Shown: positions 1 through 8,569 of the stretch, piece after piece | Layout: each line of letters opens with the position of its first letter | Position numbering within the stretch: the stretch's first letter is position 1 | NCBI GenBank assembly: GCA_023391315.1 | Contig: JAEWBD010000446.1 | Location: 1-18,743, forward strand | Direction of reading: 5' to 3' | DNA length: 18,743 nt | Source of the DNA: Bacteroidota bacterium | Lineage (GTDB): Bacteria > Bacteroidota > Bacteroidia > Chitinophagales > Chitinophagaceae | Notes under the pieces: model-generated | Databases searched by the model: none | Seen by the model: only the letters and a program-made list of their open reading frames with translations | Told to the model about the DNA's origin: nothing | Position numbers and translations under genes: made by a program

Positions 1-1
1 G

Positions 2-313
2 AATGTTAAGGAAACTGATACCGAATACAAATTATCCCTTGGAGTTCCCGGTATGAAGAAAGATGATTTCAAGATTGACCTGGATGGCGATATACTGACC
101 ATCAGTTCAGAGAAAGAAGAAACAAAAGAAGAAAAAGATCAAAACTATAACCGCAGGGAATATAACTATTCCTCCTTCAGCCGCTCATTTACTTTACCCG
201 AAGAAGTAAAGCGCGATAAGATTGAAGCGAAATATGAAGAAGGCGTTTTAAACATTGTATTGCCGAAGAACGAAGCAGCTAAAACACCTCCAAAGTCTAT
301 TGCAATTAAATAG
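2..313 (+). CDS. Small heat-shock protein (Hsp20/alpha-crystallin), 5'-truncated
   Basis: This is an ATP-independent holdase chaperone that binds unfolding proteins in the cytoplasm. The reading frame is already open at base 2, so the gene begins outside the window. The visible 103 residues hold most of an alpha-crystallin domain: EYKLSLGVPGMKKDDFKID at the front, then the charged loop (EKEETKEEKDQN), the strand SFSRSFTLPEEV, and the diagnostic late strand GVLNIVLPK. The C-terminal tail contains SIAIK, which fits the I-x-I/V motif used for sHSP oligomerisation. An internal ATG at 53 is not the start, because the domain continues upstream of it. A strong terminator follows 24 bp after the stop, so transcription probably ends here. 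It is the more canonical of two sHSP-like genes in the window; the other lies at 6126-6542. Confidence 0.95.
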   Translation, partial: NVKETDTEYKLSLGVPGMKKDDFKIDLDGDILTISSEKEETKEEKDQNYNRREYNYSSFSRSFTLPEEVKRDKIEAKYEEGVLNIVLPKNEAAKTPPKSIAIK

Positions 314-336
314 CTGAAATGGGGGTGCTATGTTTT

Positions 337-366
337 GCCCCCGCCGTAAAGGCGGGGGCTTTTTTT
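337..366 (+). terminator. Rho-independent terminator of the sHSP gene
   Basis: A perfect 9-bp G/C-only stem (GCCCCCGCC / GGCGGGGGC) with a GTAAA loop is followed directly by a run of seven T. It lies 24 bp after the sHSP stop codon and ends about 20 bp before the ATG of the next gene. It should therefore insulate the L,D-transpeptidase gene from sHSP transcription. Confidence 0.93.
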
Positions 367-388
367 GTTTAAATCATTAACCCAAATC

Positions 389-1675
389 ATGATCAGGCAT
401 CTTGCTCTTTTTACTTTGTTTTGCTGCAACATATTTATTATTCAGGCACAAAAGAATAATAGTGAAACTTTGCGCTACCCTGAGATGGTATCAGCATTTT
501 ATACATTGCTCGATAAACAGAATTTCTGGACGGGAGACACAGCGGCAGCTTCGCTGAGAAATAAATTTTTAACCGTTATTGACAGCGCTGAAAACTGGGG
601 GCTTGCCGGTAATGATTATCATTACACGGCGCTGCATGAACTTGTAAAAATAGCGCCGGGGGAAGAAGACTCTGGTATTCTTAAACGTTGTGAACTGATA
701 TTTACAGATGCTGCCATTTCTTTTTTTAAAGACCTGTATGAAGGCAGTAATAATAATGCCCGCCACGATGAGCTTTCATCAAAGTACACAGAAATCAATA
801 AGCGCATAATTTTAAATAAGCTTGTTGCACTATGTAATGGAAATTGCTTTGAAGGTGTAATCAACAGCCTGGAGCCTGCAGGCGATGCGTATGCTGTTTT
901 AAAATCCGAATATCAGCGACAGGCTGCAAGCCATTCTTTTTACAACATGATGCAGCTTAAGCGCACATTGAATTATTTACGATGGATAAACCATTTTAAA
1001 TTTGAACGGTATATTGTTGTAAACATACCTTCTGCTGAATTAAGTTATTACCAGGCCGATACAGTTACTTTACGAATGAGGGTTGTGGTTGGCAAGCCTT
1101 CCACACGAACACCCAGGTTTGCTGCTTATTGCAACAAAGTAATTTTATATCCCTATTGGAATGTACCTGCATCCATCACAAACAAGGAGCTGCTGCCCTT
1201 GTTTAGAAAAAGCCCGGGGCTGATAGAGGATATGAAAATGCAGGTTATAGATAACAATGGGAAGATCATAGATCCTTCATCGCTTAACTGGTCTTCTTAT
1301 AATAAATATAATTTCCCTTACAGGCTGCGCCAGTCAACGGGCTGTGATAATGCACTGGGTGTAATGAAGTTTAACCTCACAGATCCTTTTAATGTTTATA
1401 TGCATGATACCAACAATAAGCTTGCATTTCTTCAGTCAAATCGTTTTTACAGCCATGGCTGCATCCGCATAGAAAAACCGCTTGAGCTGGCTAATCTTAT
1501 TTTGCCTACCCCGGTTGATTCAACGTTTATCCAATCCTGTTTAAAAGATGAAAAGCCAATGGAACTTGATCTCACTAACACAGTACCCGTTTTTGTTATT
1601 TACAGCACGGCGGGCATTAATGCAGACAATAATGTAGTTTATTATAAAGATGTATATAAGCTTTTAAAAAGATGA
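389..1675 (+). CDS. Exported L,D-transpeptidase (YkuD domain)
   Basis: This is a cell-wall enzyme that makes 3-3 peptidoglycan cross-links, or attaches proteins to the wall, through an active-site cysteine. Counting from the ATG at 389 (428 aa), a hydrophobic signal peptide covers about residues 3-20, with likely cleavage near QAQ-KN. The YkuD catalytic motif SHGCIRIEKP lies near the C terminus with H356, C358 and R360. The long N-terminal half resembles the scaffold region of the large YcbB-type enzymes. I prefer ATG 389 to the in-frame TTG at 365, because that TTG lies in the T-run of the preceding terminator and the signal peptide fits the ATG. No promoter was recognised. The next gene converges from the right. 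3-3 cross-links are typical of stationary-phase or stress-remodelled walls, which fits the rest of the window. Confidence 0.93.
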   Translation: MIRHLALFTLFCCNIFIIQAQKNNSETLRYPEMVSAFYTLLDKQNFWTGDTAAASLRNKFLTVIDSAENWGLAGNDYHYTALHELVKIAPGEEDSGILKRCELIFTDAAISFFKDLYEGSNNNARHDELSSKYTEINKRIILNKLVALCNGNCFEGVINSLEPAGDAYAVLKSEYQRQAASHSFYNMMQLKRTLNYLRWINHFKFERYIVVNIPSAELSYYQADTVTLRMRVVVGKPSTRTPRFAAYCNKVILYPYWNVPASITNKELLPLFRKSPGLIEDMKMQVIDNNGKIIDPSSLNWSSYNKYNFPYRLRQSTGCDNALGVMKFNLTDPFNVYMHDTNNKLAFLQSNRFYSHGCIRIEKPLELANLILPTPVDSTFIQSCLKDEKPMELDLTNTVPVFVIYSTAGINADNNVVYYKDVYKLLKR

Positions 1676-1680
1676 TATGG

Positions 1681-1708
1681 CGGAAGATGCCAGGCATAAA
1701 TGCTTCCG
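1681..1708. terminator. Possible bidirectional hairpin between convergent genes
   Basis: CGGAAG (1681-1686) pairs with CTTCCG (1703-1708). Inside it ATGCC pairs with GGCAT around a single A, leaving a bulge. The hairpin sits in the 74-bp gap between the convergent transpeptidase and pfkB genes. The T-runs on either side are poor, so termination is only a guess from structure and position. Confidence 0.35.
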
Positions 1709-1749
1709 GGATTTTACGAATTGAAAATAAATTACCTGAAATGTTTATT

Positions 1750-2685
1750 CTACTTTTCATACTGTTGCATCAGTTGATAAAGTTCCGTAACATCTTTAAT
1801 ATTACACAACTGCGTTCCTTCATTTAAGGTAGCTGCAGTGCCACAGGCAATGCCATATCGCACTGCTTCCTTTATATTTTTACCGGCTGACAGATACGTA
1901 ACAATACCTGCTACCATACTATCACCCGCGCCAACAGTGCTTTTGCGTTTTACAGGCGGCGCCATGAATTGTTCAGCAATATCTTTTGTAACAAGCAATG
2001 CACCCGCAGCGCCCATTGATACAATCACCACCTCGCAAATATTTTTTGAAATGATACTTCTTGCTGCTGTTGTTATTTCATCACCAAGCAATTCTTCTTT
2101 GCCTGCAAGCATGCTTAATTCATTAAGATTAGGCTTTAAAATGAATACATCTTTTATTGTATAAGCGCTTAATGCTTCTGCAGGAATATCAAGAATAAGC
2201 TTTGCTTTTTTTTGTTTTGCTATAACAGCGATGCGCTCAAATATATTCTGCGGAAAGCCAGGCTGCATGCTTCCGCTTACAACCAGGTACTCAATTGAAT
2301 GCATGTTTTCAAGAAGGGTAAGGCATTGTTTCCAATGTGTTTCTTCAATAGGATGGCCCGGTGTTATAAAACGGTATTGAAGATTGGTGGCTTTGTCCAC
2401 AATCATAATGTTTTCCCTCGTATCAATCCCTGTATCAATAACTTCAGCGGCTATCGATTCTGCTTTGAGTAAGTTTTGCAAAACCACCCCTGTGTAACCA
2501 CCGCCGAGATAAATAGCCAGAGCATCCCCACCTAACTTTTTTATTGCTCTTGCTACATTAATACCGCCACCGCCTGCTTCATTTTTAAAAGCGGTACATC
2601 GTAGTTTTTTGTCCGGTAACAATACATCAACGGAGCTGCTTTTATCAATGCATGGATTAAATGTTATGGTAAGAATTGAAGGCAT
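1750..2685 (-). CDS. pfkB: 6-phosphofructokinase II (PfkB/ribokinase family)
   Basis: The enzyme phosphorylates fructose-6-phosphate with ATP in glycolysis; family relatives use fructose-1-P or tagatose-6-P. The 311-aa protein follows E. coli Pfk-2 closely from memory: ILTITFNPCIDKS at the start, KKLRCTAFKNEAGGGGINVA at residues 26-45, QYRFITPG in the middle, and the C-terminal PfkB signature STVGAGDSMVAG with the catalytic base D255 (E. coli D256). The start is set at ATG 2685, because family members begin a few residues before the ILTIT strand and AGGT lies upstream. An alternative TTG at 2715 overlaps the stop of the CHAD gene as TTGA and would add ten residues. It is the last gene of the ppsA-CHAD-pfkB operon. 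A pfkB next to a USP and hspX is also a hallmark of the mycobacterial DosR locus. Confidence 0.92.
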   Translation of the reverse strand: MPSILTITFNPCIDKSSSVDVLLPDKKLRCTAFKNEAGGGGINVARAIKKLGGDALAIYLGGGYTGVVLQNLLKAESIAAEVIDTGIDTRENIMIVDKATNLQYRFITPGHPIEETHWKQCLTLLENMHSIEYLVVSGSMQPGFPQNIFERIAVIAKQKKAKLILDIPAEALSAYTIKDVFILKPNLNELSMLAGKEELLGDEITTAARSIISKNICEVVIVSMGAAGALLVTKDIAEQFMAPPVKRKSTVGAGDSMVAGIVTYLSAGKNIKEAVRYGIACGTAATLNEGTQLCNIKDVTELYQLMQQYEK

Positions 2686-2711
2686 AGAAGACCTGCAGGC
2701 ATTTATAATTT

Positions 2712-3533
2712 TCAAATAATTTCCATGTGGTAAAGTTGATCATAGAGAACATTGAATGTATGTAATATTTCATCCCAAAGTTGTGCTTTTTCATACAACA
2801 GGGAATTTTGAAACTCATACAAAATCTTTCTCTCATTTTCATCCCGGATTTTATCAATGTATTCAGGCCGCATGAAAGCAAGTGCAGCAGATATATCCAT
2901 GAAGTTTTCCAATACATCTGTGATTGATTTCAAATCCTCTTCACGTGAAATTACTTCCGGTAATAATGATTTATCCGGTATGTAATGCCAGATGTATAAA
3001 ATGTTTCTCAATATTTTCCATACAGGATGTATTTCAGCCTCATCCTTAAAATGATTAACGCGTGTGGCAAGCGTTTTAAGCTTTCTTTCCACAAACGTTT
3101 TTATTTGTGCTTTATCAACCTTTTGAGGCAGTTGCTTTACTACTTCCTTTTTTGCCTCATCAAAATTGCCGGTTTCCATTAAAGTATTTGCCTGCTGCTG
3201 CCAATAGTTTTTTTCTTTATCCAGAATATCTGTGTATTGATGTGGCTTGCCAGCATTATACTTTTCAATGTATTCAAACAGCCGGTGTTTTTGCAACTTA
3301 ATATTGCGTATAATGCCAATGTATCCATAAAATGTTTTAAGCGGCCCCGGAAGAACCGGTTTCTCATCCTTATCATCCATATAAACCATGCGTAAAAAAG
3401 CCCGCAACCTTTTCACCTGTTCCCGAAAATCATGAATATCGCCTGCATTAAATTCTTTAATAATCTTATGCAATAATTTGTTGATTTTTTTAAATGTGCC
3501 CTCAACTGTTTCAGCTATTTCTTTTTGCTTCAT
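2712..3533 (-). CDS. CHAD domain protein (putative polyphosphate-binding)
   Basis: CHAD domains are helical bundles rich in conserved His, Arg and Lys that bind inorganic polyphosphate and associate with polyP granules. The 273-aa protein opens with the defining motif IHDFREQVKRLRAFLRM at residues 33-49 (H34, R37, K41, R42 and R44 form the basic face). The rest is predicted helical, and the protein is basic. There is no CYTH/thymidine-triphosphatase domain attached, so this is a stand-alone CHAD protein of about the usual length. It starts 8 bp after the ppsA stop, and its TGA overlaps an alternative TTG start of pfkB, so the three genes are almost certainly co-transcribed. The pairing with PEP synthase suggests a link between phosphate or energy storage and carbon flux; that link is inference. 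Confidence 0.88.
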   Translation of the reverse strand: MKQKEIAETVEGTFKKINKLLHKIIKEFNAGDIHDFREQVKRLRAFLRMVYMDDKDEKPVLPGPLKTFYGYIGIIRNIKLQKHRLFEYIEKYNAGKPHQYTDILDKEKNYWQQQANTLMETGNFDEAKKEVVKQLPQKVDKAQIKTFVERKLKTLATRVNHFKDEAEIHPVWKILRNILYIWHYIPDKSLLPEVISREEDLKSITDVLENFMDISAALAFMRPEYIDKIRDENERKILYEFQNSLLYEKAQLWDEILHTFNVLYDQLYHMEII

Positions 3534-3541
3534 ACAAAATT

Positions 3542-5932
3542 CTAAGCTGGCAAACGCAACAATTTTTCAGCCTTATTAATGTTTTCAATTCCTTTAAGCA
3601 AAGCATCTGCATTGAAGGAAATGCTATTGATACCCTCTTTCACAAGGAACTGTGCAAACTCCGGAAAATCGCTTGGCGCCTGGCCGCACAAGCCTATATG
3701 CGTGCCGCAGGCATTTGCTTTTTTTATTACCATACTTATCATTTCTTTGGCTGCCTCATTTTGCTCACTGAAAATACCTGATACCAAAGTTGAATCTCTG
3801 TCAACACCCAGGGTAAGCTGCGTTAAATCATTTGAGCCAATGGAAAATCCATCAAATAATTCAGCAAACTGTTCGGCCAGCAAAACGTTGGAAGGTATTT
3901 CCGCCATCACATAAATTTCAAGAGAATCGTCTTCGTTCCTGTTTAGACCAAACTCTTTCATAGTCTGTATTACCTTTTTTCCTTCCTCAACCGTTCTGCA
4001 AAACGGGATCATTATTTTTACATTATTCAGCCCCATTTCTTCCCGCACTTTTTTTATTGCAGCACACTCAAGCTTAAAGCCATCTTTATACAAATCGCTG
4101 TAATATCTTGAAGCACCCCTGAAACCCAACATCGGGTTTTCTTCTTCAGGCTCAAATTGTTTACCGCCTATGAGGTTAGCGTATTCATTTGTTTTAAAGT
4201 CGCTCATGCGCACAATTACATCTTTGGGATAAAATGCAGCGGCAATGGTAGCAATGCCTTGCGAAAGCCTGTCAACAAAAAATTCTTTTTTATCACTATA
4301 ACCTTGCGTAAGCTTTTTTATTTTTTGTTTGGCTGTTTTATCCTTAACTGAATCAAAATTCACCAGGGCCATCGGGTGCGCCTGTATAAAATGCGTAATA
4401 ATAAATTCGAGCCGCAATAAGCCAACGCCATCATTTGGATAAAAGGATAATTGAAATGCTTTATCCGGGTCGGCCAGTATCAGCATTACTTCTGTTGAAT
4501 CCGGCTTCTTTAGTTTGCTGATGTCAATTTCCTTTTTTTCAAAATTTAACTTACCATCATAAACGTAACCCGTGCTTCCTTCGCAGCAACTTACTGTAAC
4601 GGTTTGCCCGTCTTTAATTGCAGCAGTGGCATTGGTACAACCAACAACTGCAGGCACGCCCTGTTCGCGGGCCACAATAGAAGCATGGCTTGTTCTGCCA
4701 CCTTTGTTGGTAATAATGGCAGATGCTTTTTTTAATATTGGATCCCAGTCGGGGCTTGTAATATCTGTAACTATTATTTCATCTTGTTTCAGCTTTGATG
4801 CATCATTCGGCGAAAGAAGAATACGTGCAATGCCCGTAGCAACTTTTTCTCCTATCGCATTGCCTGATGTTAATGCGGTGCCTTTTCCTTTTAATTCATA
4901 TTCTTCAATTAATGCCGTACTTTTTTGTGAATGCACGGTCTCCGGTCTTGCCTGTATAATAAATAATTCATTTGTCAGGCCATCTTTTGCCCATTCAATA
5001 TCCATTTGTCTCTGATAATGCTCTTCAATAAGTAAGGCCCAGTTCGCAAGCTGTATTATTTCGTCGTCATTTAAAACATACTGATTACGTTTTTTTAAGG
5101 GCGTACTTATATTGATAGTGGATGCAGTTGAATTTTTACGTGCATATACCATTGTCTGCAATTTTGAGCCGGTCTTTTTTTGAATGATGGCATTTTTTCC
5201 CTGGCGCAGTGTTGGCTTGAAAATATAAAATTCATCAGGTGTTACGGCGCCCTGCACAATGTTTTCGCCAAGGCCCCAAACACCTGCAAGATGGACTACA
5301 TCTCTAAATCCTGATTCAGGCTCAAGTGTGAAGCCTACGCCTGAGCAGGCCTTGTCTGAACGAACCATTTTTTGCACACCGGCTGATAGTAAAACTTTGT
5401 CATGCTCAAAGCCATTGTCTTCACGGTATTTGATTGCGCGTGCAGTATATAAAGAAGTGAAACATTTATGCACGGCTTCAACAACGGCTTTGTCGCCTTT
5501 AATATTTAAGTAAGATTCATGCTGGCCGGCAAAACTTGCATTGGGCAGATCTTCTGCGGTTGCACTGCTTCGCACGGCAACTTCAACAGGTTTGTTTTTG
5601 TACAACTCATGGTAATGCTGAATAATTTCCTTTGCAATTTCATCCGGCATTTTTGCATTTGACATTAATGCTCTTGCTTTAGCACTTATTTCATCAAGAT
5701 TGGAATAATTTTTTTTATCAAGCGATGATAAAACCTGCTGAATCGCATCCGTTATTTTATTCGCCTCTAAAAATTTTTTGAACGCATAAGATGTGGTTGC
5801 AAAGCCATCAGGAACACGAATGCCTTTTGAAGAAAGTTTATTATGCATTTCGCCCAGCGATGCATTTTTACCCCCAACAGATGCAACATCATCAATGCCT
5901 GTTTCGCTGAATTTTTTTATATATGGTTCCAT
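3542..5932 (-). CDS. ppsA: Phosphoenolpyruvate synthase
   Basis: PpsA converts pyruvate, ATP and water to PEP, AMP and phosphate, the first step of gluconeogenesis from pyruvate. The 796-aa length is the family norm. The order is: N-terminal nucleotide-binding domain with VGGKNASLGEM (K22) and VAVRSSATAEDLPNASFAGQ; the swivelling phosphohistidine domain GGRTSHASIVAREQGVPAVV with catalytic H416 (E. coli H421); and the C-terminal TIM barrel with FSIGSNDLTQLTLGVDRDS and HIGLCGQAPSD, where C749 is the catalytic cysteine. All key residues are present. It is the first gene of a minus-strand operon with the CHAD and pfkB genes. Pyrophosphate-forming PpdK is unlikely given the PpsA-type ends. A palindrome and -7-like element lie upstream (see 5950-6014). 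Confidence 0.97.
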   Translation of the reverse strand: MEPYIKKFSETGIDDVASVGGKNASLGEMHNKLSSKGIRVPDGFATTSYAFKKFLEANKITDAIQQVLSSLDKKNYSNLDEISAKARALMSNAKMPDEIAKEIIQHYHELYKNKPVEVAVRSSATAEDLPNASFAGQHESYLNIKGDKAVVEAVHKCFTSLYTARAIKYREDNGFEHDKVLLSAGVQKMVRSDKACSGVGFTLEPESGFRDVVHLAGVWGLGENIVQGAVTPDEFYIFKPTLRQGKNAIIQKKTGSKLQTMVYARKNSTASTINISTPLKKRNQYVLNDDEIIQLANWALLIEEHYQRQMDIEWAKDGLTNELFIIQARPETVHSQKSTALIEEYELKGKGTALTSGNAIGEKVATGIARILLSPNDASKLKQDEIIVTDITSPDWDPILKKASAIITNKGGRTSHASIVAREQGVPAVVGCTNATAAIKDGQTVTVSCCEGSTGYVYDGKLNFEKKEIDISKLKKPDSTEVMLILADPDKAFQLSFYPNDGVGLLRLEFIITHFIQAHPMALVNFDSVKDKTAKQKIKKLTQGYSDKKEFFVDRLSQGIATIAAAFYPKDVIVRMSDFKTNEYANLIGGKQFEPEEENPMLGFRGASRYYSDLYKDGFKLECAAIKKVREEMGLNNVKIMIPFCRTVEEGKKVIQTMKEFGLNRNEDDSLEIYVMAEIPSNVLLAEQFAELFDGFSIGSNDLTQLTLGVDRDSTLVSGIFSEQNEAAKEMISMVIKKANACGTHIGLCGQAPSDFPEFAQFLVKEGINSISFNADALLKGIENINKAEKLLRLPA

Positions 5933-5949
5933 AGTTAATTATTGAACAA

Positions 5950-5972
5950 CAAATATGCCCGAAAGAGCATAT
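5950..5972 (-). promoter_or_regulatory. Candidate ppsA -7 element and overlapping inverted repeat
   Basis: On the minus strand CATATTTG (5957 to 5950) matches 5 of the 6 fixed positions of the Bacteroidota -7 consensus TAnnTTTG, 18 bp before the ppsA ATG. It overlaps a spaced inverted repeat ATATGC-N8-GCATAT (5953-5972), which could be an operator. The FNR-like palindrome at 6003-6014 is centred 51.5 bp upstream of this element. Confidence 0.45.
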
Positions 5973-6002
5973 ACAATGCCTGACTGCCATCAGCCGTGCT
6001 AA

Positions 6003-6014
6003 TGACTATTGTCA
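6003..6014. promoter_or_regulatory. FNR/CRP-like palindrome upstream of ppsA
   Basis: TGACTATTGTCA is a perfect inverted repeat (TGAC-N4-GTCA) in the spacer between ppsA and the sHSP-like gene. It has the TGA-N6-TCA core seen in other spacers of this window. The distance to the likely ppsA -7 element (51.5 bp) equals class II spacing plus two helical turns, as in a class I activator site. Confidence 0.5.
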
Positions 6015-6125
6015 ATATATCATTAGCCTTTCTATGGTTTTGTTACCTTATATTTTATAGTAAGTTTGGCCTGGCTTCAGTGTTTGAAATAAACAAGGTT
6101 AACCAATTGTCCTGCCAGGGTATAT

Positions 6126-6542
6126 TTAATACACTACAATTCTTGTTTTGGCTGTGCAGTATGCCTGTTTTGTTTTTGGGATATAACAGTGCAGTATATT
6201 ATGCTTGTATTCTGCGATTGTCAATTGGGTATCGGCATCATCCGGCAATCGAATATGCCGCTGGAAGGTTTTGCCTTTTTGCATAAGCTTGCGCTCGTCT
6301 TCACAACTGCATATTAATAGCAGCCTGTTATCGGCAAACACAATCAGTTTTTCTCTTGCAATTCCCGCCGGTATGCCTATCTCAATTTTATATTCATCAA
6401 TCATTTCTTTCACATTTATATAAGGCACATCCATATCGTCGTCCGGCCTGTTTATTGATTGTTCAATTATAGCAGCCTCATTGTTTACAGAAGCGAATTC
6501 TCCCGGATAAACAGCACAGTTTATAGAAATGTTGTTTTTCAT
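6126..6542 (-). CDS. Divergent Hsp20/alpha-crystallin-like protein
   Basis: This 138-aa protein carries a weak but recognisable alpha-crystallin core: INVKEMIDEYKIEIGIPAGI (about residues 42-61) corresponds to the strand and G-x-P motif of sHSPs, AREKLIVFADNRLLLICS to the next strands, and FQRHIRLPDDADTQLTIAEY to the F-x-R-x-h-x-LP region. The closing strand reads HNILHCYIPKTK, where canonical sHSPs have GVLxxxxPK. It lacks a C-terminal I-x-I/V tail and has a 40-residue divergent N-terminal arm, so assembly may differ from the canonical sHSP at the left edge. I start at ATG 6542; a TTG two codons earlier is also in frame. It precedes ppsA with a 193-bp spacer, so it probably has its own transcript. 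No clear promoter was found in the 118-bp upstream gap. Confidence 0.8.
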   Translation of the reverse strand: MKNNISINCAVYPGEFASVNNEAAIIEQSINRPDDDMDVPYINVKEMIDEYKIEIGIPAGIAREKLIVFADNRLLLICSCEDERKLMQKGKTFQRHIRLPDDADTQLTIAEYKHNILHCYIPKTKQAYCTAKTRIVVY

Positions 6543-6660
6543 AACCAAGTAAATAAAGATTAAATAAAAAGATTGACTTTTGCTTTGCAGGATGCCTGTT
6601 TTTTAAGCCTGAATTTCGCACCTGCTCTTAATTCTAACAGATACCGGTAATTTTCAAAGT

Positions 6661-8234
6661 TTATTGTTTTATTATTTTGCTGGTAAATAATTGTTCACCC
6701 CCTGCATCAAGTATTTTAATCAGGTATATTCCGGAAGGCAATGTTTTTACATTTAATTGAACATAGCGTTCCGCTGATTGCGTGATAAGCAACCGTCCGT
6801 TTGCATCATATATGTTTATAGTTTTTTTGCCACTGCCTGCTTTGGTAAAATCAATATTTAAAATTGACCGAACCGGATTAGGTGATATTTTTACCTGGAT
6901 ATTATTGATGTTTGCATTTTCTTCAGATGATTGTGATAATGCATCGGGGAATTGCGCATTTACTAATGCTTCAAGTTTTTCTATCCTTTTTTCAAGTTGC
7001 TTATTTTTATCTTCAAGCGTATCATTTTTTACAGATAATTCCTGTACCGCTTTAACCAGGGGCACTACAAATTCTGCATACCTTAATCCGTATAAATCTT
7101 TGTCATTCTTTGCAGCGTCAACGCCACTGAAATCATAGTTTAAATCCTTTGCCGCTTTTTCTACATCCTGTGCTATAAAACCTGTGTAAGTAGTTTGCTC
7201 TTTCAGGGTGCGTGATAATTTATCAGAGTTAGGTGCTGTAGTTATTTTTCCATCAATTGTTTTATTAACAGTGCGCTGAAGAATTTTATCTGCTGCACTG
7301 AGATCAAATTGATAAGTAATAGGTTTTAATTTGTTGATAAATGACAGGCCTGGTACATTTTCTTTAATCTCCCGTCTGAAATATTTGTCCAGTTTGTAAA
7401 GCCACCTATACTCGTTACATTATTGTTGCCTATGCGCACCTGGTTAGAAGCAGTTGCCAGCGCGGAATCGCCTATTGCCGTGCTGTTTACAAGATCGGCA
7501 GCATTCACGTCTGCACGATATCCAATAGCCGTATTATAAAAGCCGGTGCTGTTGGTTGCTAATGCACTAAAACCAACGGCAGTATTTTTAGATCTGGTAA
7601 TATTTGCATTTAATGCAAACATGCCCATGGCGGTATTCAAAGAACCGGTTGTATTAAAATAAAGTGCAGCAGCTCCACAAGCTGAATTATCATATCCGGT
7701 AGTATTGGTAGCCAGCGCACTCCATCCCAAAGCACTATTACCATTGCCTTCTGTGTTTGCCGTTAAAGCAAAACTGCCCATAGCTACATTGGCGTTTCCT
7801 TCATTGATAACAGATTTTAATGCAACATATCCCACAGCGGTATTTTGAAATCCCCCATTGGCATTTCCTGAAAATTCTCCTACAAAAATGTTATGATTAT
7901 AAAAGCCGGGCGTAAAAAGTACCCTGTCATTTCCAATGTAAATTCCGGAATCTTCAGCTACATTAATATTTCCATTTACATCAAGTTTTTGTTGCGGGTT
8001 TGCAATGCCTATACCGATGGCACCGCTTTTGATAATGCGTAAACGTTCCATATTATTTGTACGAAACACCAGGTCCTTATTATCAATGGTGCCCAGGAAA
8101 TTTGTAAGCGCATTTATATTCCTGTTGCCACCTGTAAACCATACAGGTGATTTTAAGGTTAGATTAGTTTGTGCTTCAACGGATAATCTTATAATGAAGA
8201 TTAAAGCAATAAGAAGTGTAAGTTTCGCTTTCAT
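6661..8234 (-). pseudogene. Secreted tail-fibre-like S74/T9SS protein, frameshifted
   Basis: Two frames together encode one protein. The first (from ATG 8234) has a signal peptide ending near VEAQ, then about eight loose repeats of the type NTAVGxxAL (trimeric fibre-head-like), and breaks shortly after ISDGRLKK near 7360. The second frame is stop-free from about 7370 to 6661 and continues the intramolecular-chaperone (peptidase S74) domain: ENVPGLSFINKLKPITYQF, TTYTGFIAQDVE, YGLRYAEFVVPLVKAVQEL. A coiled coil (NDTLEDKNKQLEKRIEKLE) and a type A T9SS sorting domain (VKISPNPVRSILNIDF to LPSGIYLIKI) follow. The break maps to the 12-mer at 7359-7370 and looks like loss of one of two direct repeats. 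Unless the shift is a sequencing error or a reversible phase switch, the product ends before the chaperone and sorting domains and would not be displayed on the surface. Confidence 0.88.
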
Positions 8235-8441
8235 ATACCAGATTTTAGATTTATAAAAAACTTGGAGATTTATATATTAATTAATAGTGTCGTAATAAGT
8301 GCCTTATTGTTTACGTGGCAGGTTGATCAATTTTGTTATAAACCACGCTAAATATTATAGCCTATAACCCTTCATTCAGTAAACAGTTTCAGAAGATATT
8401 CGGGCTATTAATTATTAAACTAATTTCTTTTCTAATCGGCT

Positions 8442-8469
8442 AAAAAAAAATGACTGCTGTCAACAGCAG
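8442..8469 (-). terminator. Orphan terminator-like hairpin on the minus strand
   Basis: CTGCTGT (8454-8460) and ACAGCAG (8463-8469) form an inverted repeat. Read on the minus strand, it is followed after three bases by nine T (8450-8442). No minus-strand gene lies just upstream, so it could end a small RNA, or act as an attenuator in a long leader of the fibre gene. The same bases include the palindrome TGACTGCTGTCA, so the hairpin may be a by-product of a protein-binding site. Confidence 0.4.
8451..8462. promoter_or_regulatory. FNR/CRP-like palindrome
   Basis: TGACTGCTGTCA has the TGAC-N4-GTCA arms also found upstream of ppsA. On the + strand a weak -7-like TGGTTTTA begins 29.5 bp from its centre (at 8486), but no ORF follows closely. 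Its target is unclear, and it overlaps the terminator-like hairpin. Confidence 0.35.
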
Positions 8470-8569
8470 ATATGATTTATGGAATTGGTTTTATAAACAT
8501 ATCGTGATTTAAATTGTAATAGCATGAGAGTTTAATAAGGTAGCTGCCAGTTAAAATCATCCTGATTGC

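Noticed and set aside
365..388. Upstream TTG start for the L,D-transpeptidase.
   Set aside because: It falls in the T-run of the sHSP terminator, and the signal peptide fits the ATG at 389.
5996..6286. A 96-codon + strand frame with hydrophobic stretches (GTG start).
   Set aside because: It overlaps the 3' end of the sHSP-like gene on the other strand by about 160 bp and has no family features; the hydrophobic look comes from AT-rich sequence.
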